Below, piece after piece: positions 37,383-46,207 of a stretch of DNA of 64,000 bases. The stretch spans positions 2,170,001 through 2,234,000 of the forward strand of contig NZ_CP096258.1 of assembly GCF_023205015.1 (NCBI RefSeq). Direction: 5' to 3'. The notes under the pieces were generated by a model. That model was not told where the DNA came from. It searched no databases and saw only the letters and a list, made by a program, of their open reading frames with translations. Each line of letters begins with the position of its first letter. Positions within the stretch are counted from its first letter, which is position 1. Both the position numbers and the translations under genes were made by a program. This stretch comes from Providencia rettgeri (GTDB taxonomy: Bacteria; Pseudomonadota; Gammaproteobacteria; Enterobacterales; Enterobacteriaceae).

Positions 37383-38138
37383 TTAACATGTAATGGCTGA
37401 AACTTTACCTGCAATATCAGTCAGTTTTGTCATATCTTCGATAGTGATGTATTTACCTTTAACACTCAGCATGCCACTTTTTTGGAAACGACCTAAAAGG
37501 CGGCTAATGGTTTCAACGGTTAATCCAAGATAGTTACCGATATCCCCACGAGTCATGGTCAATCTAAATTCTCTTGGTGAAAAACCACGTTCTGCAAAGC
37601 GGTGGGACAAGTTAAGAATAAATGCAGCTAAACGTTCTTCTGCGTTCTTTTTGGATAATAAAAGGATCATTTCTTGATCGCCTTTAATTTCACCGCTCAT
37701 TAAACGCATAATTTGCTGACGTAAATTAGGCATTTTGCCTGATAAATCGTCTAGAGTCTCAAATGGTATTTCACAAACCATTGAGGTTTCAAATGCTTGT
37801 GCAAAACTTGGGTGCTGTGTATGAATGATAGCATCAAAACCAACAAGGTCTCCAGCCAAGTGAAAACCGGTAATCTGCTCATCGCCTTCTTCGGTTATTG
37901 TATAGCTTTTTATTGTACCTGAGCGGATGGCATATAATGAACGCAATTCATCACCAGCTTTAAATAAAGCTTGGCCTTTTTGAATGGGTTTTTTGCGCTC
38001 GATGATATTATCAAGTTGATCCAGTTCATGTTCATTCAGCGTAAAAGGAATGCAAAGTTGGCTAATACTGCAGTCCTGGCAATGAATAGCACAACCACCA
38101 GACTGGATGCGACGAACAACTCTTTTTTCTGGGATCAT
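37383..38138 (-). CDS. fnr: Fumarate/nitrate reduction regulator FNR
   Basis: A 251-residue CRP/FNR-family regulator. The four [4Fe-4S] ligands are in place: Cys20, Cys23, Cys29 and Cys122 (with an extra Cys16, as in E. coli). The HTH ends with LGLTVETISRLLGRFQKSG. The cluster makes it an oxygen sensor that switches genes to anaerobic respiration. A FNR-like box 28 nt upstream of the start suggests autoregulation. Confidence 0.98.
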   Translation of the reverse strand: MIPEKRVVRRIQSGGCAIHCQDCSISQLCIPFTLNEHELDQLDNIIERKKPIQKGQALFKAGDELRSLYAIRSGTIKSYTITEEGDEQITGFHLAGDLVGFDAIIHTQHPSFAQAFETSMVCEIPFETLDDLSGKMPNLRQQIMRLMSGEIKGDQEMILLLSKKNAEERLAAFILNLSHRFAERGFSPREFRLTMTRGDIGNYLGLTVETISRLLGRFQKSGMLSVKGKYITIEDMTKLTDIAGKVSAITC

Positions 38139-38165
38139 ATTTAAGGCTCAATCAAGTTAAAATTA

Positions 38166-38179
38166 TTGATATGAGTCAA
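38166..38179. promoter_or_regulatory. FNR box upstream of fnr
   Basis: TTGAT-ATGA-GTCAA matches the FNR consensus TTGAT-N4-ATCAA at 9 of 10 positions and lies 28 nt before the fnr start. Negative autoregulation is known for E. coli fnr. Confidence 0.65.
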
Positions 38180-38286
38180 TTTTAACATAAGATGATGCAA
38201 CTGGTAAGTAGTAAAGTATGACAGAATCGACTTAATAAACAAAAAAGCCTATCAGAGAAACTGCAAGAGATTCGTGAATTTAGATG

Positions 38287-38444
38287 TTAATGCTAATTTA
38301 AAGAAAATTGTTAAATATAAAGTTTGATGTAGATTAAATTTCAACCTTTAAACGATAAAAAAATGACATGTAGTGCTATTGTGATTAATACTTAAATTAA
38401 TGCTAATAAAGCACGAAATATTAAACTAATTAGCATTAATTTAA
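38287..38444. promoter_or_regulatory. Repeated TTAATGCTAAT motif and FNR-like box upstream of quinone oxidoreductase
   Basis: The 11-mer TTAATGCTAAT occurs at 38287-38297 and 38397-38407, and inverted at 38429-38439. The last two lie in a perfect 15-bp inverted repeat (38392-38406 and 38430-38444) with a 23-nt spacer. A FNR-like box TTGAT-GTAG-ATTAA lies at 38324-38337. The set sits 60-215 nt before the oxidoreductase start and probably binds an unidentified regulator. Confidence 0.55.
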
Positions 38445-38502
38445 CACGAAAATAAATTTATGAATATCAATTTTTCAAATTAACCTCAAAAAGGAGAATA
38501 TA

Positions 38503-39513
38503 ATGACACTTACTCAACAGTCTTTACCCACTTCAATGACGGTTGTTGACATTATAGAGCCTGGCGGGCCAGAAAAACTGCGATTAATTGATAAACCATT
38601 ACCTAGAGTGTCTGCAGGATATTTGCTTGTTAAAGTGGAAGCTGCTGGAGTTAATCGCCCTGATATTTTTCAGCGTAAGGGATCTTACCCTCCACCGGCA
38701 GATGCATCACCGATTATGGGACTTGAAATCGCAGGAACGATTGTTGCCAAAGCGGATGATGTAGATGAATGGCAGTTAGGCGATAAGGTTTGTGGGCTGG
38801 TGGCTGGAGGAGGTTATGCAGAATATTGTTTAGTACATAAAAACATCGCATTACCATTAGGAAGTCTTTCTTTTATCGAAGGGGCTGCGATACCTGAAAA
38901 TTTTTTTACTGTATGGGCAAATGTTTTTCAAATAGGAAAACTTAAGAGAGATGAAACTGTACTTATCCATGGTGGGACATCGGGTATTGGCAGTGTGGCG
39001 ATCATGTTAGCGAAAGCTTTTGGTGCAAAAGTATTAACGACGGTTGGTTCTGAAGAAAAAGTGGATGCAGCAAAACGACTTGGTGCAGATTGTGTTATTA
39101 ACTATAAAAAAGATGATTTTGTTGAGGCGACGCTTAATTACACTTCTTCTTTAGGTGTTGATATGGTTGTTGATATTATTGGTGGAGACTATGTCGCTAA
39201 AAATTATCAAGTTGCCGCGAAATGTGGGCGAATTATCCAAATTGGGATGATGAAAGGTAACCCTAAAGAGTTAAATATGATGCCTTTAATGGTAAAAAGA
39301 CTAACTCATACAGGTTCAACTATGCGCTCTCGGACTATTGAAGAAAAAGCATTGATCGCCCAAGAACTGAGAAAACAAGTCTGGGGTTTGTTACAAAATA
39401 GTAAAATTAAACCTATCATTAACAAAACCTATGATTTATCACAGGTGAAAGATGCTCATAAGCATATGGAGTCTGGGGATCTTATTGGTAAGATAGTTTT
39501 ACTAAACAGTTAG
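38503..39513 (+). CDS. NAD(P)H quinone oxidoreductase (zinc-independent MDR family)
   Basis: A 336-residue medium-chain dehydrogenase/reductase. The N-terminal GroES-like domain has EAAGVNRPDIFQRKGSYPPP. The Rossmann domain has HGGTSGIGSVAIMLAKAFGA (about residues 156-175). Catalytic zinc ligands are absent, as in the quinone oxidoreductase/PIG3 type. It uses NADPH to reduce quinones or related electrophiles. A good ribosome site (AAAAGGAG) precedes it. It is a single gene between fnr and the tyrosine decarboxylase operon with a repeat-rich control region. Confidence 0.88.
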   Translation: MTLTQQSLPTSMTVVDIIEPGGPEKLRLIDKPLPRVSAGYLLVKVEAAGVNRPDIFQRKGSYPPPADASPIMGLEIAGTIVAKADDVDEWQLGDKVCGLVAGGGYAEYCLVHKNIALPLGSLSFIEGAAIPENFFTVWANVFQIGKLKRDETVLIHGGTSGIGSVAIMLAKAFGAKVLTTVGSEEKVDAAKRLGADCVINYKKDDFVEATLNYTSSLGVDMVVDIIGGDYVAKNYQVAAKCGRIIQIGMMKGNPKELNMMPLMVKRLTHTGSTMRSRTIEEKALIAQELRKQVWGLLQNSKIKPIINKTYDLSQVKDAHKHMESGDLIGKIVLLNS

Positions 39514-39530
39514 TTGACTCTACTTTTTAT

Positions 39531-39574
39531 GGTTTTTACTATTTAAAAATAACTAAAACAGAATAGTAAAAACC
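39531..39574 (+). terminator. Hairpin after the quinone oxidoreductase gene
   Basis: A 13-bp perfect stem, GGTTTTTACTATT (39531-39543) with AATAGTAAAAACC (39562-39574). The T-run follows only after about 18 nt, so termination strength is uncertain. Confidence 0.55.
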
Positions 39575-39582
39575 GCATCCTC

Positions 39583-39635
39583 TATAACAATCTTTTTACA
39601 TATTCAAGCTTTTTTAGCGTAAAAATCTCTTTACA
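39583..39635. promoter_or_regulatory. TyrR box pair upstream of tyrosine decarboxylase
   Basis: CGTAAA-AATCTC-TTTACA (39618-39635) matches the TyrR consensus TGTAAA-N6-TTTACA at 11 of 12 positions. TATAAC-AATCTT-TTTACA (39583-39600) matches 10 of 12 and could be a weak companion box. The pair lies 280-330 nt before the decarboxylase start in a 399-nt gap that holds no gene. A promoter further right (39640-39900) is expected but not clearly readable. Confidence 0.68.
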
Positions 39636-39912
39636 GTTGACTAAATTTTGATTTTTTGTGCTTGCCCACAAATCAGAACGAAATTAGAAGGAGTTTGTTA
39701 ATAATTTAATAGAGATCGATTATACCTATGAATAAGTTGGCCATTAACGGTTTGTTTATCAATAAATAATGTTTAAATGATATTTTTAAATGCATATCAT
39801 TAATATATTGATATATCTTATAAACATAGTCCGTTATGCACTTTCCAATGATATTAAGTTAACTAACTTAAGTGCAATTAGCACGCGTTAATTGTAGTTT
39901 GAAGGTGTAGTA

Positions 39913-41856
39913 ATGATGAATAATTTTAAAAACTCAAAAATAAATGTTGATGCATTATTTTTAGGTCCTAAATCTGAAAATGCTGTCTTTTTCAAAGAAA
40001 TGATGGAGTATTCAGTTAGTGAACATATGCATTGGCGCTCTAGCTACCATCCTGAAGATCCTGAACTTATCTCTACCGTTGACCGTTATGCTCCCGAATA
40101 CCGAGATACGCTTTATCGTACTGAAGGCATTCTTAATCAACTCTCTTCAAAATTAAAAACAACATCGGTTCCGTGGTTTTCTCCCCGTTATATGGGACAT
40201 ATGAATGCAGACACGTTGATGATTTCTAATTTGGCTTATGTCATGGCAATGATGTATAACCCCAATAATTGTGCACAAGAATCGTCACCAACGACAACGG
40301 TTTTGGAAATAGAAGCAGGGTTAGATTTATGTGCCATGTTTGGTTATGACGTACAACATGCTTGGGGGCATATTACATCTGGCGGAACGGTAGCTAACTA
40401 CGAAGGGCTATGGGTAGCTAGAAATATTAAAACCCTTCCGTTGGCAATTATGCAACATCCGCAATCCCAAGATCTATTAAAGGATAAAACTGAAAAAGAG
40501 TTACTCAACCTCTCTGTTTCTGAGGTTTTAGATTTAATTGATGAATTAAAGAAACGGCACATTTTCGAAGAAATTCGTGATTTGACCTGCCGTGGTGTTG
40601 GAATAGAGCAAGGAAAACTCGGTAAGTTATTGGTACCGCAGTCTAAACACTATTCATGGATGAAAGCGATGGATATTCTTGGTTTAGGCCAACAGAATAT
40701 TGTGCAACTACCCGTTGATGCAAGTTATCGAACGGATGTGCATAAAATGCGGGAAACCGTATTTGCATTGATTGAGCAAGGGGAGCCAATTTTAGCCGTA
40801 GTTGCCGTTGTTGGAACCACAGAGACTGGTGCAATAGACAATGTAAAAGAAGTCATTGAGCTACGACGTGAATGTGAAGAACGTTTTGGGGTTTCCTTCT
40901 ATGTGCATATTGATGCCGCTTATGCGGGATACGCTTGCGCGATGTTTCGTGATGAAGAAAATCAATTTATGGAGTATGAGAACGTAATCCAACGTTATCA
41001 TAGTGAAGGAATTTTTCCTGAAAACATGGTGTGGCCAAAGCGCGATGTTTATGAAAGCTTTAAAGCATTAAGCCAAGCTGACTCTATAACTGTTGATCCT
41101 CATAAAGTGGGGTTTATTCCGTATGCCGCAGGTGCAATCTGTATGAAGGATAAGCGGATTGTGGATTTAGTGTCTTATCATGCCGCATATGTATTTGAAG
41201 AAGTACAAGAAAAACAGCGTAAAACAGAAAAAGCGCAGAATGTATTACTTGGCTCTTCTATTATGGAAGGGTCAAAAGCAGGGGCAACTGCAGCAGCGGT
41301 ATGGGCTGCACATCGTTTAGTCCCGTTAAATATTTTAGGGTATGGAAAAGTAATTGCGGCAGGGATCACCACAGCCAATTGGATGATTGACAAGATAAAC
41401 CAATGTGAGCCCTTTATTATTGAAGAGCGCCAGTTTTCAATTATTGCGATGCCCAGACCGGACTTTCACATGATTAATTTTATGTTTCGTGAAATCGGTA
41501 ACACATCTTTAGAAAAACAAAATCAATTAAATAAACGGTTATACGAATTATGTTCTTATGCCGCAGGTCGAAGTTATTCTAATGATTTTCTCACCTCATC
41601 AACCTCACTAACACATGAAGAGTATGGCGATAACCCACTGAGCTTATGCCGAGATGCACAGTTTTCTGATAATGAATGGCATAAAGTACGGTCAATTTAT
41701 GTGCTACGGGCAGCGATAATGACGCATTGCTTGCGCGATAGGGCTCATTTTGAAACCTATTGGATGGAATTAAAAAATATTTTTGAAGACAAACTGCAAC
41801 ATCTCATTAATGAAGAAAATAAGTTAAATCATTCCAATTATAAAATTAAAATTTAA
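39913..41856 (+). CDS. tyrDC: Tyrosine decarboxylase (PLP-dependent)
   Basis: A 647-residue group II PLP decarboxylase. It resembles Enterococcus TyrDC along its length as recalled: PRYMGHMNADTLM, CAQESSPTTT, WGHITSGGTVANYEGLW, VPQSKHYSWMKAMDILGLG, YVHIDAAYAGY, and DPHKVGFIPYAAG with the PLP Lys398. It converts tyrosine to tyramine and CO2; related enzymes also decarboxylate L-DOPA or phenylalanine. It is followed by a tyrosine permease gene 20 nt downstream and preceded by a TyrR box. Tyramine production by Providencia gut isolates is documented. It is longer than typical glutamate decarboxylases. Confidence 0.9.
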   Translation: MMNNFKNSKINVDALFLGPKSENAVFFKEMMEYSVSEHMHWRSSYHPEDPELISTVDRYAPEYRDTLYRTEGILNQLSSKLKTTSVPWFSPRYMGHMNADTLMISNLAYVMAMMYNPNNCAQESSPTTTVLEIEAGLDLCAMFGYDVQHAWGHITSGGTVANYEGLWVARNIKTLPLAIMQHPQSQDLLKDKTEKELLNLSVSEVLDLIDELKKRHIFEEIRDLTCRGVGIEQGKLGKLLVPQSKHYSWMKAMDILGLGQQNIVQLPVDASYRTDVHKMRETVFALIEQGEPILAVVAVVGTTETGAIDNVKEVIELRRECEERFGVSFYVHIDAAYAGYACAMFRDEENQFMEYENVIQRYHSEGIFPENMVWPKRDVYESFKALSQADSITVDPHKVGFIPYAAGAICMKDKRIVDLVSYHAAYVFEEVQEKQRKTEKAQNVLLGSSIMEGSKAGATAAAVWAAHRLVPLNILGYGKVIAAGITTANWMIDKINQCEPFIIEERQFSIIAMPRPDFHMINFMFREIGNTSLEKQNQLNKRLYELCSYAAGRSYSNDFLTSSTSLTHEEYGDNPLSLCRDAQFSDNEWHKVRSIYVLRAAIMTHCLRDRAHFETYWMELKNIFEDKLQHLINEENKLNHSNYKIKI

Positions 41857-41876
41857 TTACTTGTTAGGATCTCAAT

Positions 41877-43085
41877 ATGAAAAATCGCACACTTGGTAGT
41901 GTATTTATTGTTGCAGGTACTACGATTGGCGCAGGTATGTTAGCTATGCCTATCGCTGCCGCTGGTAATGGTTTTTTAGTGAGTTTGGCGATGTTATTAG
42001 TATTGTGGGCATTGATGTGTTACACGGCATTGCTTTTGGTTGAAGTTTACCAACATGAATCTCACGAAACTGGGATCGGTAGTGTTGCTCAACGGTACTT
42101 AGGGCCCAGCGGTAAATTTATTACAGGTTTCAGCATGATGTTCCTTATGTATGCATTGACAGCGGCTTATGTGAGTGGCGCAGGGGAAATTATTACTTCA
42201 AATTTAAAAAGTAGTTTTGCCATTGATATGGCTGATTGGATGGGAATTGTTGTATTTACCATTATTGGTGGGGGAGTTGTATGTTTTGGGACTTCATCAG
42301 TAGATTTTATCAACCGTATTTTATTTGCTGCGAAAATTGTTTTCTTAGTCATTATATTGGCGTTAATGATACCTCATGTTGAGCAACAGAATTTATTAGC
42401 AGCACCAACTGAAAAAGTCCTCATTTTATCGGCGATCCCCGTATTTTTTACCTCATTTGGTTTTCATGGCAGCGTTCCCAGTATCGTTAAATATATGGGG
42501 GGAGATGTCAAAAAACTCCGTGTTATCTTTATCATCGGCAGTGCTATCCCGTTAATCGCTTATATTTTATGGCAAATTGCAACATTAGGGAGTATTGGCA
42601 CAACAACATTTGTTGGTATTCTGGCTGAAAACGCAGGGCTTAATGGGTTGCTCGATGCAATTAAGGATGTAGCTCAATCAGGAAAAACAGAATTAATCGC
42701 ACAGATGTTCATGAGTTTGGCTTTAGCAACTTCTTTCCTTGGAGTCGCTTTGGGGTTATTTGACTTTTTAGCTGATTTATTTAAACGCCAAGATAACGCC
42801 TCTGGGCGCATACAAACGGGGTTACTCACCTTTGGACCACCGCTAGTTTTTGCCTTATTTTATCCGAAAGGGTTTGTGATGGCGTTAGGGTATGCTGCGA
42901 TTGCACTTTCAATACTGGCCTTATTGTTGCCTAGCGCAATGGCATTCAAATCAAGATCATTAAATCAACGGAAATATCAAGTATTGGGGGGTGGGTTAGG
43001 CCTATCATTGGTATTTATTTGTGGAATTATCGTTATTGGTGTTCAGTTAGGGATTGTCTTCAACATATTACCAAATATTGGTTAA
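41877..43085 (+). CDS. tyrP: Tyrosine-specific transporter TyrP (HAAAP family)
   Basis: A 402-residue protein with about 11 membrane spans. The first helix has MKNRTLGSVFIVAGTTIGAG, characteristic of TyrP/Mtr/TnaB transporters; PVFFTSFGFHGSVPSIVKYM is another family signature. It likely imports tyrosine, possibly in exchange for tyramine, feeding the decarboxylase encoded 20 nt upstream. The operon ends at a GC-rich hairpin. The exchange mode is inference; the family members studied are proton symporters. Confidence 0.93.
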   Translation: MKNRTLGSVFIVAGTTIGAGMLAMPIAAAGNGFLVSLAMLLVLWALMCYTALLLVEVYQHESHETGIGSVAQRYLGPSGKFITGFSMMFLMYALTAAYVSGAGEIITSNLKSSFAIDMADWMGIVVFTIIGGGVVCFGTSSVDFINRILFAAKIVFLVIILALMIPHVEQQNLLAAPTEKVLILSAIPVFFTSFGFHGSVPSIVKYMGGDVKKLRVIFIIGSAIPLIAYILWQIATLGSIGTTTFVGILAENAGLNGLLDAIKDVAQSGKTELIAQMFMSLALATSFLGVALGLFDFLADLFKRQDNASGRIQTGLLTFGPPLVFALFYPKGFVMALGYAAIALSILALLLPSAMAFKSRSLNQRKYQVLGGGLGLSLVFICGIIVIGVQLGIVFNILPNIG

Positions 43086-43102
43086 TAGAATACATGTATA
43101 CC

Positions 43103-43128
43103 AGCCAGCCATCTCTTGATGGCTGGCT
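43103..43128 (+). terminator. Hairpin ending the tyrDC-tyrP operon
   Basis: A 10-bp perfect stem, AGCCAGCCAT (43103-43112) with ATGGCTGGCT (43119-43128), loop CTCTTG. No T-run follows directly. Confidence 0.65.
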
Positions 43129-43233
43129 CAATTCCTAAAAGCCTTTCCTAAATTTACTGCATAATTTACTCAGCTAGACAATTTACCGCACATTTTTACT
43201 GTTGTATCGACAGTTAGTCGGTATAATCCATAT

Positions 43234-43252
43234 AAGAATGATTATCATTAGC
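43234..43252. promoter_or_regulatory. Fur-like box upstream of the PadR gene
   Basis: AAGAATGATTATCATTAGC matches the 19-bp Fur consensus at about 15 positions, with GATTATCATT intact. It lies about 100 nt before the PadR start. Iron-dependent repression is inferred. Confidence 0.6.
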
Positions 43253-43355
43253 ACGTTATGCACAAAACAGATATATCTAAAGCTAGCATTTTCTGTAAAA
43301 GTAACTATTATATTAGATATATCGGTTTTAGTACGAATAACCACTGAGAATTTTA

Positions 43356-43898
43356 ATGGCAAGTGAACAACAACTAGACCCGTGTTTGTGTAACGGTAAA
43401 AGTGTTAGCCGTATGTTTAACCCTAAACAGTTGAGGATTTATATCCTGCATCTACTGACAGGGGGAATTAATTACGGCTATGAGCTAATAAAAAAAATTG
43501 CAGAAGAGACTGCAGGTTTTTATTGCCCAAGCCCAGGGGTGATATATCCAACTCTGACGTTGCTAGAGGAGTTAGGGTTTATTTCAGCAGGTAAAGATAA
43601 TGGAAAAGGGCGAAAGTGTTATGTTATTACACCTGAAGGCCGCTGTTTTTTATTACTCAAGGCTGAAATATTGGCAGAAGTTCAACTAAAATTAAAATAT
43701 GCACAGGAATTAAAAGCAGGTAATCAATTTGCAAATGAAATTGAATGTGCTGTAGACAAATTTAAGTCATTGTTAAGACACCAAATCGTGATACAACAGT
43801 TGACGAAAGAAGAGACAACAAGAGTCGTTGAGATCATTAACCGAGCAGTGGAACGAATAGAGCAAGTCAATGCCGTGTTAGTGGCAGAGGAAAAATAA
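43356..43898 (+). CDS. PadR-family transcriptional regulator
   Basis: A 180-residue protein. The winged HTH (about residues 25-100) has LRIYILHLLTGGINYGYELI and SPGVIYPTLTLLEELGFI, typical of PadR, followed by a helical dimerisation region. A short N-terminal extension contains two cysteines (DPCLCNG), reminiscent of the metal-responsive E. coli YqjI, though YqjI has a longer His/Cys-rich tail. With the Fur-like box upstream, a metal- or iron-linked role is plausible. No ferric reductase gene (the YqjI target in E. coli) is adjacent; the target is unknown. It lies 1 nt before a small ORF. Confidence 0.85.
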   Translation: MASEQQLDPCLCNGKSVSRMFNPKQLRIYILHLLTGGINYGYELIKKIAEETAGFYCPSPGVIYPTLTLLEELGFISAGKDNGKGRKCYVITPEGRCFLLLKAEILAEVQLKLKYAQELKAGNQFANEIECAVDKFKSLLRHQIVIQQLTKEETTRVVEIINRAVERIEQVNAVLVAEEK

Positions 43899-43899
43899 A

Positions 43900-44103
43900 A
43901 TGGCTAAAACGAATGATATTATACAAGCAAAAGAGCGTTTATATATGAAAGAAACAAGTAAAATACCACAAACTGACGTCCCGGTTTCATCTGAAAATGA
44001 ACAGCCTGTAAATACGAATAAAGATGTTAAGTTTAAAGAGGTTGTATGTCCGAGTGTCCCAACTTCATATTTTAAGCGAGCTAAGAAACAAAAAATAAAA
44101 TAA
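43900..44103 (+). CDS. Small hydrophilic protein downstream of PadR gene
   Basis: A 67-residue, Lys-rich, low-complexity protein (starts MAKTNDIIQAKERLYMKE, ends YFKRAKKQKIK). The ATG is 1 nt after the PadR stop and has GAGGAAA upstream, so translational coupling is likely. I do not recognise a family. The frame on the opposite strand has no ribosome site. Confidence 0.45.
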   Translation: MAKTNDIIQAKERLYMKETSKIPQTDVPVSSENEQPVNTNKDVKFKEVVCPSVPTSYFKRAKKQKIK

Positions 44104-44296
44104 CAATTTGGATAGTTTACAAAATCTTTATTCACATAAAATGCATAAAGAATAAACTTTGTTTATTTTCATTATTGGTAAATAACGGGATTTAAATTTC
44201 TGTAATGTCGCCAATAAGGTAAATTTCAGGGTGTATATAATTATTTTGTAAACTGTAACTATCATCCTATATTAATATACAACTTCTTCAGAAAAT

Positions 44297-44322
44297 CCCC
44301 TGGTCACTAATGTGACCAGGGG
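44297..44322 (-). terminator. Terminator of the ABC-F gene
   Basis: An 11-bp perfect stem, CCCCTGGTCAC (44297-44307) with GTGACCAGGGG (44312-44322), loop TAAT, followed on the minus strand by ATTTTC. Confidence 0.85.
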
Positions 44323-44328
44323 TATTGG

Positions 44329-46074
44329 TTACAATCCCAATTTAGCGTGTATTTTGGCTATTTCGTTGCTCCATTGTTGTTGTAACTGTGGTTTTTGGTG
44401 GCTTAATTTGCGTTTTTGATCCGCAAGTAATTTTTGCTCCAATATTAGCAATGTCTCTAATAACGCATCCTCATGAGCCGTTTCCCCTCGAGGAATTTCA
44501 ATCGTCGATTTAATCGGGACATCTCCCCCAAGCGTAGGCGCTAATAATGGTTGTGCTTGCTGCTCGATTTTATGATATATATCATCAAGATTAAGGTATT
44601 CCTCTAACCGATTATCATCGATAAACCAGAATCGTTGACAGCTATTTTCAATGAGCCACCTATCATGGCTTACAATTAATAGCGCCCCTGAAAATAAGCT
44701 AATTTGCTCGCAAAGTGCTTCCTTACCTTCTAAATCAAGGTGATTGGTCGGTTCATCCAACAAAATCAACTCGTACTGGGCCAAACTTAAGCCAATAAAC
44801 AACAATCTAGCGCGTTCGCCACCGCTGAGTGTAGCGACTTTTTGTTGATGGCGAGAGTAGGAAAAACCGGCGCCAATCAATGCCATTTTTCGTTGTTCAT
44901 CGGTTAAAGGTGCAAAATGTCGTAATGCATCTAATAGGCTATCATTATCATTTAGCTGCTCTAATTGTTGGTCATAATACCCAACACTAATTGCCGGATG
45001 AAACTTCAATTGTGCGCTATAGCGTAAATCTTGCTGATAATGTTGCCAAAGTAGACGCAGTAGTGTTGATTTACCGCAGCCATTGGCCCCCATGATAGCG
45101 ATGCGATCACCACTTTTTACTTGATGAAATGCCGTTTTAAATAACGGATTTCCTTTCGGTGTTGAGACAACGGCGCCTTCCAATTCCAAAACTCTATCTG
45201 CTGGAATGGCTTTGCCATTTAATGCAAGCCTCCATTGATAGCCTTCGGTTAATTCAGTTTGGGTGTCTTTAAGGCGGTCAATCTGTTTTTCCATTTGCTT
45301 AGCTTTACGTGATAAGGCTTCATTATCATAGACATGTCCCCAAATCGCTAAACGCTTGGCGCTTGATGCAATACGGTCAATCTCTTTTTGCTCTGCTTGA
45401 TTACGGCGTGCATCTGTGATGTCTTTTTCACTCAATGCTTGCCGTGCTGCACTGCAAGGTAATCGATAAAAATGCAGTGATTTATCTCGTAAGATCCAAG
45501 TGCAGTTACTGACCTTATCTAATAACGATTGGTCATGGGAAACTAGCACAAAACTACCTTTCCATGATTGTAAGAAATTGCCTAACCAAATAAGTGTGGG
45601 TAAATCTAAATGATTACTTGGTTCATCGAGTAACAGTAAATCGGGTTGTTCAATTAAAGCACGCCCAAGAAGCAAACGTGTATGTTGCCCGCCACTGATT
45701 GCATTCGCTTTTTGTTCCCATTGCTCAGACGTAAAACCTAATTCTGATAATATAACTTCCGCCCGCCAACGGTCAGTGACTTTATCTTGTTCAGGTAATT
45801 TTTGAACAAGTGCATCAAGCAGTGTCAAATTGGCAACATCATCGGGTAAGTGTTGTTCAATATAAGCAGTTACACAATGATTCGAATAAGTGATACTGCC
45901 ACTATTGGGGGAGAGTTGTTGGGTTATTAGCTTCAACAATGTACTTTTGCCACTTCCGTTATGGCCAATTAAACCAATACGGTCACCTTGTTGAACAGTA
46001 AAAGAGATGTCATTCAATAAGGTAGAGGTTGAGGTATCGTAATTTAATGATTTTACAGTTAATAAAGTGCTCAT
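44329..46074 (-). CDS. ABC-F family ATPase (ribosome-associated type)
   Basis: A 581-residue protein of two ABC ATPase domains in one chain with no membrane segment, the ABC-F plan. Domain 1: Walker A GHNGSGKS (37-44), signature ISGGQ, Walker B with LLLLDEPSNHLD. An inter-domain helical linker (about 205-300) follows. Domain 2: GANGCGKST, LSGGE, LLDEPTNHLD. A Gln/Lys-rich C-terminal coiled coil ends the protein. ABC-F proteins act on the ribosomal E site, in translation quality control or in protection from ribosome-targeting antibiotics. Length and signatures do not clearly match EttA, Uup, YbiT or YheS, so I assign no symbol. It is preceded by a leader ORF and alternative hairpins, as in several antibiotic-inducible ABC-F genes. 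Confidence 0.88.
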   Translation of the reverse strand: MSTLLTVKSLNYDTSTSTLLNDISFTVQQGDRIGLIGHNGSGKSTLLKLITQQLSPNSGSITYSNHCVTAYIEQHLPDDVANLTLLDALVQKLPEQDKVTDRWRAEVILSELGFTSEQWEQKANAISGGQHTRLLLGRALIEQPDLLLLDEPSNHLDLPTLIWLGNFLQSWKGSFVLVSHDQSLLDKVSNCTWILRDKSLHFYRLPCSAARQALSEKDITDARRNQAEQKEIDRIASSAKRLAIWGHVYDNEALSRKAKQMEKQIDRLKDTQTELTEGYQWRLALNGKAIPADRVLELEGAVVSTPKGNPLFKTAFHQVKSGDRIAIMGANGCGKSTLLRLLWQHYQQDLRYSAQLKFHPAISVGYYDQQLEQLNDNDSLLDALRHFAPLTDEQRKMALIGAGFSYSRHQQKVATLSGGERARLLFIGLSLAQYELILLDEPTNHLDLEGKEALCEQISLFSGALLIVSHDRWLIENSCQRFWFIDDNRLEEYLNLDDIYHKIEQQAQPLLAPTLGGDVPIKSTIEIPRGETAHEDALLETLLILEQKLLADQKRKLSHQKPQLQQQWSNEIAKIHAKLGL

Positions 46075-46091
46075 AGCTTACTCAAATTTTA

Positions 46092-46207
46092 GGCATAAAA
46101 ATGCCAGGGTATAGTCGTTACGACAACCCAGTAAGCTGAGGGAAGATTTTCTTTAGTGACTTCGCTCAGGCAGGGTTATCGCAGTATAAAACTGTGAAAG
46201 CCTGAGC
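46092..46207 (-). promoter_or_regulatory. Attenuator-like leader with mutually exclusive hairpins
   Basis: On the minus strand, GCTCAGGC (46200-46207, inside the leader ORF) pairs perfectly with GCCTGAGC (46164-46171). The same second segment (CTGAGCGAAG, 46160-46169) can instead pair with CTTCCCTCAG (46136-46145). A third stem (GGGTTGTCG with CGACTATACCC, 46107-46129) and a fourth (GGCAT-TTTT-ATGCC, 46092-46105) follow just before the ABC-F start, with a T5 run between. Ribosome stalling in the leader ORF would free segment two and reshape the downstream folds. Transcriptional or translational attenuation is inferred. Confidence 0.68.

Noticed and set aside
39913..41856. Glutamate decarboxylase
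   Set aside because: The length, overall resemblance to TyrDC and the adjacent TyrP-type permease fit tyrosine; no glutamate/GABA antiporter is adjacent.
43878..44135. 85-codon minus-strand frame opposite the small protein after padR
   Set aside because: It overlaps the padR end, has no ribosome site, and the plus-strand frame has better signals.
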